Positions 56,883 to 64,000 of a stretch of DNA of 64,000 nucleotides are shown here, one piece after another (the stretch's first letter is position 1; each line of letters begins with the position of its first letter). Source of the stretch: Thauera aromatica_A (lineage in GTDB: Bacteria; Pseudomonadota; Gammaproteobacteria; Burkholderiales; Rhodocyclaceae); the NCBI RefSeq assembly GCF_023093595.1, contig NZ_JALLIK010000109.1, forward strand, positions 154,223 to 218,222, in the 5' to 3' direction. Below the pieces are notes generated by a model, which worked only from the letters and a program-made list of their open reading frames with translations, did no database searches and was not told the origin of the DNA. The position numbers and the translations under genes were made by a program.

Positions 56883-57782
56883 ATGTACGAGCAGCACTTC
56901 GGCCTGCGCGAGGCGCCCTTCCTACTTACGCCCGACACCGGCTACTTCTACGCCTGGCGCGCGCACCAGGAGGCGCTCAACGTGTTGCTCGTCGCCCTGG
57001 CGGCGGGCGAAGGCTTCATCAAGATCACCGGCGAAGTGGGCACCGGCAAGACGCTGCTGTGCCGCAAACTGCTCGCCAGCGCAGGCGAGGACGTCGTCAC
57101 CGCCTGGCTGCCGAACTCGCTGCTCGAGCCCGAGGCACTGCGCGAAGCGCTCGCCGAAGAGCTCGGCCTCGCGGCGCCACGCGAACTCGGCCAGCACCGC
57201 CAGCTGCGGCTGATCTACGAGCGCCTGGTCGCGCTCGCCGAGTCCGGCCGCCATGTCGTCGTCTGCCTGGACGAGGCCCAGGCGATGCCTGACCAAACGC
57301 TCGAGGCGCTGCGCCTGCTGAGCAACCTCGAGACCGAAAAGCGCAAGCTGCTGACCGTGATCCTGTTCGGCCAACCCGAGCTGGATCAGCGCCTGGCGAG
57401 CGAGGGACTGCGTCAGTTGCGCAGCCGCATCGGTTTTTCCTACCGTCTGCAACCGCTCGACCTGGACGGAGTGCGCAACTACGTGGCGCACCGCCTGCAC
57501 GTTGCCGGCAGTCCGCACGCCGCAACCTTGTTCGGACCGGGCGCGCTGTGCTGCCTGCATCGCGCCAGCCGCGGCATCGCGCGCCTGGTGAACATCCTCG
57601 CACACAAGGCCCTGCTCGCCGCCTTCGGCGAAGGCGCACATAAGGTCGATACCTGCCACCTGCTGCGCGCAGTGGCCGACACGGAGGACGCCACCCCCTT
57701 GGCACGCTTTGGCCGGGGCCGCCTGTCGGCTGCGCTGGCCGGTTTCAGCGCGGTCCTGCTTGCCGCACCGAGGCTGAAATGA
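56883..57782 (+). CDS. mshM: MSHA biogenesis AAA ATPase MshM (ExeA-like)
   Basis: A 299-residue AAA ATPase. It opens MYEQHFGLREAPFLLTPDTGYFY (the ExeA/MshM start), with Walker A GEVGTGKT at about residues 50-57, Walker B VVVCLDEAQA, and sensor segment LLTVILFGQPELDQRL. In the ExeA relatives this ATPase helps assemble the secretin through the peptidoglycan layer. A weak C-terminal hydrophobic stretch is present. It starts 5 bases after mshL and its stop overlaps mshN (ATGA). Confidence 0.92.
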   Translation: MYEQHFGLREAPFLLTPDTGYFYAWRAHQEALNVLLVALAAGEGFIKITGEVGTGKTLLCRKLLASAGEDVVTAWLPNSLLEPEALREALAEELGLAAPRELGQHRQLRLIYERLVALAESGRHVVVCLDEAQAMPDQTLEALRLLSNLETEKRKLLTVILFGQPELDQRLASEGLRQLRSRIGFSYRLQPLDLDGVRNYVAHRLHVAGSPHAATLFGPGALCCLHRASRGIARLVNILAHKALLAAFGEGAHKVDTCHLLRAVADTEDATPLARFGRGRLSAALAGFSAVLLAAPRLK

Positions 57783-59155
57783 GCCTGATCAACGATGTCC
57801 TGCGCGACATCGACCGGCGTAGCCCCCAGTCCGGTCGCCATGCTTCCCCCATCCTCAACGAGACGGTCACCGTTCCGCTCGTGCCCACCCGGCGCCGACT
57901 GCCAGGCTGGCTGATGATCGTCACTGCCGCAGCGGTCCTCGGCGCGCTCGCCGTCTACCTACCCTACGAACCAGGAGGTGCCGCACAGCCCCTGCCCGAA
58001 CCCACCGCACCGCCCCCCCCCCACGCTTCGGCAGTCGTCGATCCGGCGCCCCCTGCCGCCGAACCGCCCGCAGCGAACGATGTCATCCAAAGCGCTCACA
58101 TCGATGCAATCGCAAGCCCCCCGCCCGAACCACCGTCCCACGCCCCCGATGAGCACCAGGTAGCCGCCGAACCGCGTGGCACTCCGGCCGCTCCCGAACA
58201 GGACCGCACGCACCGCGCGGGACTGGCGGCAAGCCCTCCGCCCCCGGCTACGACGCACGCTGTTCCAGTACCCACCACCGCCGTCGCCATCCAGCCGGGT
58301 AAACAGGTGAAGTTACGCACGGCACCGCAGCTCGACAGCGAAGTGCTGCACGTCCTCAGCGCACGCAGCCCGCTGAGCCTGCTCGGCCAGGCGCAGGGCT
58401 ACCTGCAGGTGCGCACAATGGACGGCACCACCGGCTGGATCAGTGCGAAGTACGCCCGGGTGGGCGACGCCGCGCCCGAGTCGCCTGCTGTGGCTGTCGA
58501 GCCCCTGCCCCCCTCTGCGCTTCAGGAGCATGTTGAGGTGCGACCAGGCGCAGCCTCTCCCGCAACACGCAACACAGCAGTGGAGAGCGCCGCAACGCTG
58601 CATATCGAGGCACTGCGCGCACTCGACCGGGGGCATCCGGCCGCCGCCGAGCGCGCCCTGCTGAAGGCATTGCAACTCGATCCGCGTCACGCCCCGTCGA
58701 TCAGCTCCCTGGCTGCACTGCTGCTGCAACAGGCGCGCCGGACTGAACTTGAAGCACGGCTCGCCGATCTAGCCAGGCACACCCCGCCCGAGGCCACGGC
58801 CGCGGCCCTGCTGGCGCGCCTCCAGGCCGAACGCGGCGCCATCGACGACGCACTGCAGACGCTGGAGCGCCTGCCCGAAGAATCGCTCGACGGCGAGCAA
58901 CTGGCGATACTGGCTACCCTGCGCCAACGCAAGGGGCGGCACAGCAAGGCGATCGAGACCTATCGGCACGCTCTCGCCGTGGGGCCGCGCAACGGCACCA
59001 CCTGGGCCGGCCTGGCGGTTTCGCTCGATTTCCTGGGCAATGCCGCGGATGCACGCACTGCCTGGGAAGCCGCATTGGCCGCCGGCCCGCTGGACGCTGC
59101 GCTCGAGCGCCACGCCCGCAACCGCCTTGCCGCGCTACGCAGTAACGGAGATTGA
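57779..59155 (+). CDS. mshN: MSHA biogenesis protein MshN with SH3 and TPR domains
   Basis: A 458-residue protein. It starts with the conserved MSLINDVLRDIDRR, has one membrane helix (about residues 43-60), a Pro/Ala-rich linker, an SH3-like domain (about 172-236; VKLRTAPQLDSEVLHVLS..TTGWISAKYARV) and a C-terminal tetratricopeptide array (about 265-455). MshN proteins act as TPR scaffolds in the periplasm; the SH3-like domain is unusual and could bind peptidoglycan. The start overlaps the mshM stop, and mshE follows one base after its stop. Confidence 0.88.
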   Translation: MSLINDVLRDIDRRSPQSGRHASPILNETVTVPLVPTRRRLPGWLMIVTAAAVLGALAVYLPYEPGGAAQPLPEPTAPPPPHASAVVDPAPPAAEPPAANDVIQSAHIDAIASPPPEPPSHAPDEHQVAAEPRGTPAAPEQDRTHRAGLAASPPPPATTHAVPVPTTAVAIQPGKQVKLRTAPQLDSEVLHVLSARSPLSLLGQAQGYLQVRTMDGTTGWISAKYARVGDAAPESPAVAVEPLPPSALQEHVEVRPGAASPATRNTAVESAATLHIEALRALDRGHPAAAERALLKALQLDPRHAPSISSLAALLLQQARRTELEARLADLARHTPPEATAAALLARLQAERGAIDDALQTLERLPEESLDGEQLAILATLRQRKGRHSKAIETYRHALAVGPRNGTTWAGLAVSLDFLGNAADARTAWEAALAAGPLDAALERHARNRLAALRSNGD

Positions 59156-59156
59156 C

Positions 59157-60926
59157 ATGAACGAAGCACCTGCCGCAGGTCGCAAGCGCATCCGCCTGGG
59201 CGATCTGCTGGTCGACAATCACATGATCAGCCAGCAGCAGCTGGAAACCGCACTGGTCGAACAAAAGAAAACCGGCCAGCGCCTCGGCCGCAGCCTGGTC
59301 GACCTGGGCTACATCGACGACCAGGCCCTGCTCGACTTCCTCTCGCGCCAGCTGCAGCTGCCCTACGTCGATCTGCGCCAGTACCAGTTCCGCCCGGAAC
59401 TGGTGCGTCGCCTGCCCGAGACTGCCTCGCGGCGCTTTCGCGCCATCGTCCTCGACGACAAGGGCGGCGGCTTCCTGGTCGGCATGGCCGATCCGACCGA
59501 CCTCTTTGCCCAGGACGAGATTGCCCGCGTGCTGCAGCAGGAGATCCGCGTCGCCGTAGTGCGCGAGGCCGACCTGCTCGCCACCTTCGACACCGTCTTC
59601 CGCCGCACCGACGAGATCAGCTCGATCGCCGAGGAACTGGGCGAGGAACTCGCCGACACCGACATCGACCTCGCCCGCCTGGCACTGGGCGCCAACGTCG
59701 CCGACGCCCCGGTCGTGCGCCTGCTGCAGACCCTGTTCGAGGATGCGGTGCAGGTCGGCGCCTCGGACATCCACATCGAGCCGGACGAAGCCGTGCTGCG
59801 CATCCGCCAGCGCATTGACGGCGTGCTCCAGGAACAGGTCATGAAGGAGCGGCGCATCGCAGCCGCGCTGGTGTCCCGCCTCAAATTGATGGGCGGGCTC
59901 AACATCTCGGAAAAGCGCCTGCCGCAGGACGGCCGCTTCAACATCCGCGTGCGCGAGCGCAGCATCGACGTGCGCCTGTCGACGATGCCAACGATCCACG
60001 GCGAATCGGTGGTGATGCGCCTGCTCGACCAGTCGCAGGGCATCCTCGGGCTCGAGCGCATCGGCATGCCCGCCGACATGCTGCGGCGCTTCCGCCGCGC
60101 CACGCGCAAGCCGCACGGCATGGTGCTGGTAACCGGCCCGACCGGCAGCGGCAAGACCTCGACGCTGTACGCCGCGCTCAGCGAGCTCAACGAGGCGGGC
60201 AAGAAGATCATCACCATCGAAGACCCGGTCGAATACCGCCTGCCGCGCATCAACCAGGTGCAGGTCAACTTCAAGATCAACCTCGACTTCGCCGGCGTGC
60301 TCCGCACCGCGCTGCGCCAGGACCCGGACATCATCCTGGTGGGTGAGATGCGCGACCGTGAGACCGCCGAGATCGGCCTGCGCGCGGCGATGACCGGCCA
60401 CCTGGTGCTGTCGACCCTGCACACCAACGACGCGGTGAGCACCGCCAACCGCCTGATCGACATGGGCGCGCCGGGCTACCTGGTGGCGACCTCGCTCGAC
60501 GCTGTGCTGGCGCAACGCTTGGTGCGCCGCGTCTGCCCGAACTGCGCCGAGGCGCACCGCCCCGACGCCCACGAGCTCGCGTGGCTGCGCAGCACGATGC
60601 CCGCGCTCGAGCTGCCCGCCGACGGTTTTCGCCGCGGCGCCGGCTGCATGCAGTGCAACAACGGCGGCTACAAGGGGCGCATGGGCGTGTTCGAACTGCT
60701 CGAGATCGACGACGCGCTCGCCGACGCCCTGCGCCGCAGCGACACCGCCGCCTTCCACCGCCTCGCCCTCGGCCGCCCCGCCTACCGCACGCTGGCGCAG
60801 AATGCGCTGGAGCTGGCCGCGCGCGGGCTCACCACGCTCGAAGAAGTGGTGCGCATCGGCGGCGAGATTGACGCGAGCGACCCGACCGACTACGTGCCGC
60901 TCGACATCGCCACCGCCGAGGCCTGA
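59157..60926 (+). CDS. mshE: MSHA pilus assembly ATPase MshE with c-di-GMP-binding MshEN domain
   Basis: Extension ATPase (GspE/PilB family), 589 residues. The N-terminal MshEN domain has the paired c-di-GMP-binding repeats RLGDLLVDNHMISQQQLETA and RLGRSLVDLGYIDDQALLDF (residues about 12-62), the pattern shown in Vibrio MshE to bind c-di-GMP. Walker A GPTGSGKT is at about 327-334; the Asp box and His box follow (DPVEYRLPRINQVQV, LVLSTLHTNDAVS). A four-Cys zinc site is formed by CPNC near 460 and CMQC near 497. Start ATG 59157 gives the MshEN start; the upstream frame reads mshN. c-di-GMP binding should raise pilus assembly. Confidence 0.95.
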   Translation: MNEAPAAGRKRIRLGDLLVDNHMISQQQLETALVEQKKTGQRLGRSLVDLGYIDDQALLDFLSRQLQLPYVDLRQYQFRPELVRRLPETASRRFRAIVLDDKGGGFLVGMADPTDLFAQDEIARVLQQEIRVAVVREADLLATFDTVFRRTDEISSIAEELGEELADTDIDLARLALGANVADAPVVRLLQTLFEDAVQVGASDIHIEPDEAVLRIRQRIDGVLQEQVMKERRIAAALVSRLKLMGGLNISEKRLPQDGRFNIRVRERSIDVRLSTMPTIHGESVVMRLLDQSQGILGLERIGMPADMLRRFRRATRKPHGMVLVTGPTGSGKTSTLYAALSELNEAGKKIITIEDPVEYRLPRINQVQVNFKINLDFAGVLRTALRQDPDIILVGEMRDRETAEIGLRAAMTGHLVLSTLHTNDAVSTANRLIDMGAPGYLVATSLDAVLAQRLVRRVCPNCAEAHRPDAHELAWLRSTMPALELPADGFRRGAGCMQCNNGGYKGRMGVFELLEIDDALADALRRSDTAAFHRLALGRPAYRTLAQNALELAARGLTTLEEVVRIGGEIDASDPTDYVPLDIATAEA

Positions 60927-60934
60927 ACACGCCC

Positions 60935-62161
60935 ATGAGCACCTATCGCTACCGCGCCCGCGACGCCACCGGCGCCCTGCGCAGCGGCACGCTCGCGGCC
61001 GACTCCGAAGCCGCCGCCGCCGCCCAGCTGATCGACAGCGGCGCCAGCCCGCTCGAGATCGTCGAAGAGCGCGCGGCCGGCGCCGGCGGGCTGAAGCTGC
61101 CCGCCGGGTTGTTCCAGCGCAAAATCACAACCGACGACCTGATCCTCTTCAGCCGCCAGATGTACAGCATCACCAAGGCCGGAGTGCCGATCATCCAGGG
61201 CCTCGCACGCCTCGCCGAATCCACCCCCAACCCGCGCTTCGCCGCCATCCTGCACGAAATTTCGCGCGACCTCGAAGGCGGGCGCGAGATCTCCGCCGCC
61301 TTCGCCCGCCATCCCGAGGTCTTCGACACCCTCTACGTCAGCATGCTGCGCGTCGGCGAGATGACGGGCGAGATCGAACGCGCGTTCCAGAGCCTGTACC
61401 AGTACCTCGCCAACGACAAGGTGGTCGCCAACCGGATCAAGACGGCGATGCGCTACCCGATCTTCGTCATCGTCGCCATCGGCATCGCCATCGGCGTGCT
61501 CACGGTGCTGGTGATTCCCGCCTTCGCCAAGGTCTTCGCCAGCACCAACCTGGCGCTGCCGCTGCCGACCCGCATCATCCTCGGCATCTCGGATTTCGCC
61601 AACCGCAACTGGCCGGCGATCCTCGCCGCCATCGGCGCCGGCGTGTTCGCCTTCCGCCGGTGGACGGCGACCGAGGCCGGCCGCCTGGCGTGGGACCGGG
61701 CGCGGCTGAAGATCCCCAAGGTGGGCAGCGTGCTGCTGCGCGCCACGCTCGCCCGCTTCACCCGCGCGCTCGGCATCGCGCTCGCCGCCGGGGTGCCGAT
61801 CACCCACGCCCTCGTGAGTGTCGCCCGCGCCAGCGGCAACGCCCACATCGCAGCGAAGATCGTCGCCATGCGCACCGGCGTCGAGCGCGGCGACTCGCTG
61901 CTGCGCACCGCCGGCCAGGCCGGCGTGTTCACCCCGGTGGTGCTGCAGATGATCGCCGTCGGCGAGGAAACCGGCCAGCTCGATGCCATGATGCTGGAAG
62001 TGGCCGACTTCTACGACCGCGAGGTGGAATATGACGTCGCCAACCTCAGCGCGATCATCGAGCCGGTCCTCACCGTGGTCGTGGGCGTCATGGTGCTGGT
62101 GCTCGCGCTCGGCGTCTTCCTGCCGATGTGGGACCTCACCCAGCTCGCCGGACGGCGCTAA
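60935..62161 (+). CDS. mshG: MSHA inner-membrane platform protein MshG
   Basis: PilC/GspF-family polytopic protein of 408 residues. It has two repeated F domains: the first around LILFSRQMYSITKAGVPIIQGLARLAE, the second around LRATLARFTRALGIALAAGVPITHALV. Three membrane helices are visible, including AIGIAIGVLTVLVIPAF and the C-terminal VLTVVVGVMVLVLALGVFLPMW. It is the platform on which MshE drives pilin addition. It starts 8 bases after mshE and closes the core biogenesis block; non-coding DNA of about 100 bases follows. Confidence 0.94.
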   Translation: MSTYRYRARDATGALRSGTLAADSEAAAAAQLIDSGASPLEIVEERAAGAGGLKLPAGLFQRKITTDDLILFSRQMYSITKAGVPIIQGLARLAESTPNPRFAAILHEISRDLEGGREISAAFARHPEVFDTLYVSMLRVGEMTGEIERAFQSLYQYLANDKVVANRIKTAMRYPIFVIVAIGIAIGVLTVLVIPAFAKVFASTNLALPLPTRIILGISDFANRNWPAILAAIGAGVFAFRRWTATEAGRLAWDRARLKIPKVGSVLLRATLARFTRALGIALAAGVPITHALVSVARASGNAHIAAKIVAMRTGVERGDSLLRTAGQAGVFTPVVLQMIAVGEETGQLDAMMLEVADFYDREVEYDVANLSAIIEPVLTVVVGVMVLVLALGVFLPMWDLTQLAGRR

Positions 62162-62221
62162 GCACGTGAAGAACATCACGAAATAGGCAGCGTGACGACC
62201 GCGTCCGACAAACAGCCGAGA

Positions 62222-62227
62222 TATACT
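62222..62227 (+). promoter_or_regulatory. Candidate -10 upstream of the minor prepilin gene
   Basis: TATACT lies in the gap between mshG and the first prepilin gene, 43 bases before the ATG used here. No good -35 is found at normal spacing. It would let pilin genes be transcribed separately from the biogenesis block. Confidence 0.35.
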
Positions 62228-62264
62228 CAGGGACTTTTAGACGCAATTGAATGCAGCAGCCATC

Positions 62265-62765
62265 ATGTCATTCATGTCATATGAGCACGATTCCCGCGGC
62301 TTCACCCTGATCGAGCTCGTCATCGTCCTCGTCATCCTCGGCATTCTCGCTGCGGTCGCCATCCCGCAATTCATTTCGCTGCAGCGCGAGGCGCGCATTG
62401 CCAATGTGGACGCCTTCTACAGCTCGCTGAAATCCGGTGCAAACATCGTCTTCGCGAAGATTTCGGCCGCCGGCCTGCAGGGCGACGACGATGCATGCGT
62501 CAACCTCGAAACCGGGGCCACCGCAGCCGACAACTCCTGCGGCTTGACGACTACCGTAGCCGTCGATACGATTTACGGCTACCCGCAGAACACTACTGCG
62601 GCAGGCGCAAACCTGAAGCCCCTGTTCGACGACCTTTCAAGCCGCTGGACGTTCACCGCGACCGGCGCCGTGTTCGACGGCATCGCGGCCTGCGCCGTGA
62701 CCTACACCGCCCCCACGGCCGCCGGCGGCCGCCCAAGCATCGATAAGGACATCACCGGCTGCTGA
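62265..62765 (+). CDS. MSHA minor prepilin (MshB-like)
   Basis: Type IV prepilin of 166 residues from ATG 62265 (alternatives: TTG 62247, ATG 62274). A short positively charged leader ends RG before the peptidase site FTLIELVIVLVILGILAAVAIP, the hallmark N-methylated hydrophobic helix. The globular part has four Cys (DDACV, NSCGL, AACAV, and the final TGC), suggesting two disulfides. Its position between mshG and mshA fits MshB, a minor pilin that primes assembly; the specific identity is inferred. Confidence 0.88.
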   Translation: MSFMSYEHDSRGFTLIELVIVLVILGILAAVAIPQFISLQREARIANVDAFYSSLKSGANIVFAKISAAGLQGDDDACVNLETGATAADNSCGLTTTVAVDTIYGYPQNTTAAGANLKPLFDDLSSRWTFTATGAVFDGIAACAVTYTAPTAAGGRPSIDKDITGC

Positions 62766-62833
62766 GCCCCCTGCCCGCGCGCAAACCCTGCACGAAGCCA
62801 CGCTTTCGATGAATCCACCCGAGTGCCCATGCC

Positions 62834-63517
62834 ATGACCGCTGAACGACGTTTCGCCGAGCGCAGGTCCCACGGCCGCGATACCCCCGACCGGCGCGGCA
62901 GCGACCGTCGCCACTTCGCACGCTGGCATCCGACGCAACCCTTGGCGGTGGGTTTTCGCATCGGCGACGCACACCACCAGGGCCTGCTGAGCGACATCTC
63001 GGTGACGGGCTGCCTGGTGAAATCCGCCGCCGGTGCCTTTGCGTCCGCGAGCGCTGCGCCCCTCGACAAACCGGGCAGAGCCGGCATCGTCACCTTCGAG
63101 TTGGGCAGCGAGACCACCGCCCGCGAAGCCCTGCTCGTGCGCCACGGCAAGGACACCCTGGGCCTGCGCTTCACCCGCGAACTGGGCGACGCCCTGCTCG
63201 CCCACATCGTCACCCTGTGCGAGGCCTACTCGATCCAGTACCGCGACGGAAGGGTGCACTTCGCCGGTGACATCGGCAACCTGCCCGCCATCCTGCACCT
63301 GCTCAAATGCGTGCGGGGCGGCACCGTGATCGACCTGTCACGCGCCCGCGGCGACCCGACCCAGGCGGCCGCGAGCATGAAACTGCTGCACAACCGCGGC
63401 GCCCGCCTGCACGGCTGCAGCCACAAGCTGCTGCCCGCTCTGGACCTCATCGCCCGGAGCATCTGCCTGCGCTGCAATTCCCAATGCGGCTTCGGGCGAA
63501 GCGCCGTGACCGTCTAG
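62834..63517 (+). CDS. PilZ-domain protein with unrecognised C-terminal domain
   Basis: A 227-residue cytoplasmic protein. The N-terminal part is PilZ-like: the c-di-GMP-binding arginine motif RRHFAR and the partner SDISVTGCLV (DxSxxG), followed by a beta-barrel ending KDTLGLRFTREL. Residues about 140-200 (VHFAGDIGNLPAILHLLKCVRGGTVIDLSRARG..SMKLLHNRGARLHG) have an alternating strand-helix look reminiscent of STAS domains; this is only a resemblance. The C-terminus has CLRCNSQC. Located between two prepilin genes, it probably mediates c-di-GMP input to the MSHA pilus. Confidence 0.75.
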   Translation: MTAERRFAERRSHGRDTPDRRGSDRRHFARWHPTQPLAVGFRIGDAHHQGLLSDISVTGCLVKSAAGAFASASAAPLDKPGRAGIVTFELGSETTAREALLVRHGKDTLGLRFTRELGDALLAHIVTLCEAYSIQYRDGRVHFAGDIGNLPAILHLLKCVRGGTVIDLSRARGDPTQAAASMKLLHNRGARLHGCSHKLLPALDLIARSICLRCNSQCGFGRSAVTV

Positions 63518-63593
63518 CAGCGGACTCCGAACGCATCCGCGCAAAGACCATTCCAGAATCAATTCGATTTCACCAAAACCTGGAGACTCCAGC

Positions 63594-63908
63594 ATGAAAC
63601 AGCAGCAAGGCTTCACCCTCGTGGAACTCGTGATCGTCATCGTCATCCTCGGCATCCTCGCGGCGGTAGCGGTGCCGAAGTTCGTGGATTTGTCCGCCGA
63701 GGCGGAGCAAGCAGCGGCCGAAGGGGTAGCAGGCGCGGCAGGAAGCGCGATGTCAATTAACTACGCAGGCTGCTCGGCAACGAGCCATGTCCCAGCCGAT
63801 GGAAAGTGTGTACAGGTAACCCTTGCCGCCTCCAGCGGCGCTTCCGCCACCGCCGACGCTGTCGGGGCCGTAATGCAAGGTGGTTGGCCTAGCAGGCTGT
63901 TGATTTAG
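63594..63908 (+). CDS. mshA: Major MSHA prepilin MshA, 3' end interrupted by an insertion sequence
   Basis: Prepilin with a very short leader (MKQQQG) before FTLVELVIVIVILGILAAVAVP, followed by KFVDLSAEAEQAAAEGVAGA and SINYAGC, which is the typical MshA pilin. A strong ribosome-binding site (GGAGA) precedes ATG 63594. MSHA pilins are usually about 160-180 residues, but this frame ends after 104, and its last residues (RLLI) come from sequence that looks like the end of an IS element beginning after CTAG at 63889-63892. About 99 codons are native. Only one loop Cys pair (AGC, GKC) remains, and the C-terminal globular part is lost, so this copy probably cannot make a normal pilin. Confidence 0.85.
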   Translation: MKQQQGFTLVELVIVIVILGILAAVAVPKFVDLSAEAEQAAAEGVAGAAGSAMSINYAGCSATSHVPADGKCVQVTLAASSGASATADAVGAVMQGGWPSRLLI

Positions 63909-64000
63909 CCAGATCCGAGCAACGGCGAGGCTTTCCCGGACGTTATAATACGATCTGCATTACCACTCCAATTGTTCCGATGCGCGGCACCGACCATAAA
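63893..64000 (+). mobile_element. Left end of an IS5-type insertion sequence (partial)
   Basis: Begins CAGGCTGTTGATTTAGCC directly after a CTAG tetramer inside mshA; IS5-group elements target YTAR sites, and GGCTGTTGA-like termini are frequent in such elements (from memory). A TATAAT at 63944 and a transposase-like start at 63980 follow. The right end and the second CTAG copy lie beyond the window, so the boundary and family are inferred. Confidence 0.65.
63980..64000 (+). CDS. Transposase, N-terminus only (partial)
   Basis: ATG 63980 opens MRGTDHK and runs off the window. Many IS5/IS4-type DDE transposases begin MRGxDxxQ, so these seven residues fit, though they are too few for proof. It sits 31 bases after a TATAAT box and inside the element disrupting mshA. 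Confidence 0.5.

Overview
The window is GC-rich bacterial chromosome, almost fully coding, and looks like a betaproteobacterium of the Rhodocyclales type (Thauera/Azoarcus-like). That placement is inferred from gene content and order: tkt-gap-pgk-pyk-fba, murU-amgK beside lptD-surA-pdxA-rsmA, and a complete MSHA pilus biogenesis cluster. No rRNA, tRNA or CRISPR array was recognised.

Region 1 (1-10794) is a metal-resistance block. It holds a Cu(I)/Ag(I) RND efflux pair (cusB with a CusF-like tail, and cusA), two very small proteins, a DUF2933 membrane protein, a c-type cytochrome, a copper P-type ATPase, an ICMT-like methyltransferase, periplasmic CopK and a CzcE-like protein on the other strand, and a Co/Ni module (dmeR-dmeF) with a clear operator.

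Region 2 (10879-19295) is the central carbon cluster tkt, gap, pgk, pyk, fba, with a CsgG-like peptidoglycan-binding lipoprotein inserted between pyk and fba. Region 3 (19336-36023) is mixed: an orphan molybdopterin oxidoreductase, a hemerythrin protein, purC, an MFS transporter, a DUF2189 protein, oligopeptidase A, a two-gene signalling operon (soluble CZB chemoreceptor plus globin-PAS-GGDEF-EAL enzyme), xthA, a Crp/Fnr regulator beside a DUF2892 membrane protein, a UbiH-like hydroxylase and pepP. Region 4 (36093-51853) is envelope and housekeeping: murU-amgK (peptidoglycan recycling), divergent lptD-surA-pdxA-rsmA, then dnaE, a quinone oxidoreductase, pldA and maeB on the minus strand.

Region 5 (52257-64000) is the MSHA type IV pilus operon. 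It runs mshI, a PilN-like gene, mshJ, mshK, mshL, mshM, mshN, mshE and mshG, mostly coupled by 4-base overlaps, then a minor prepilin, a PilZ protein and the major prepilin mshA. MshE carries the c-di-GMP-binding MshEN repeats and a PilZ protein lies between the pilin genes, so pilus assembly is probably under c-di-GMP control. At the right edge mshA appears interrupted by an IS5-type insertion sequence: the pilin frame runs through a CTAG site into non-pilin sequence, and a transposase-like start (MRGTDHK) begins 72 bases after the pilin stop.
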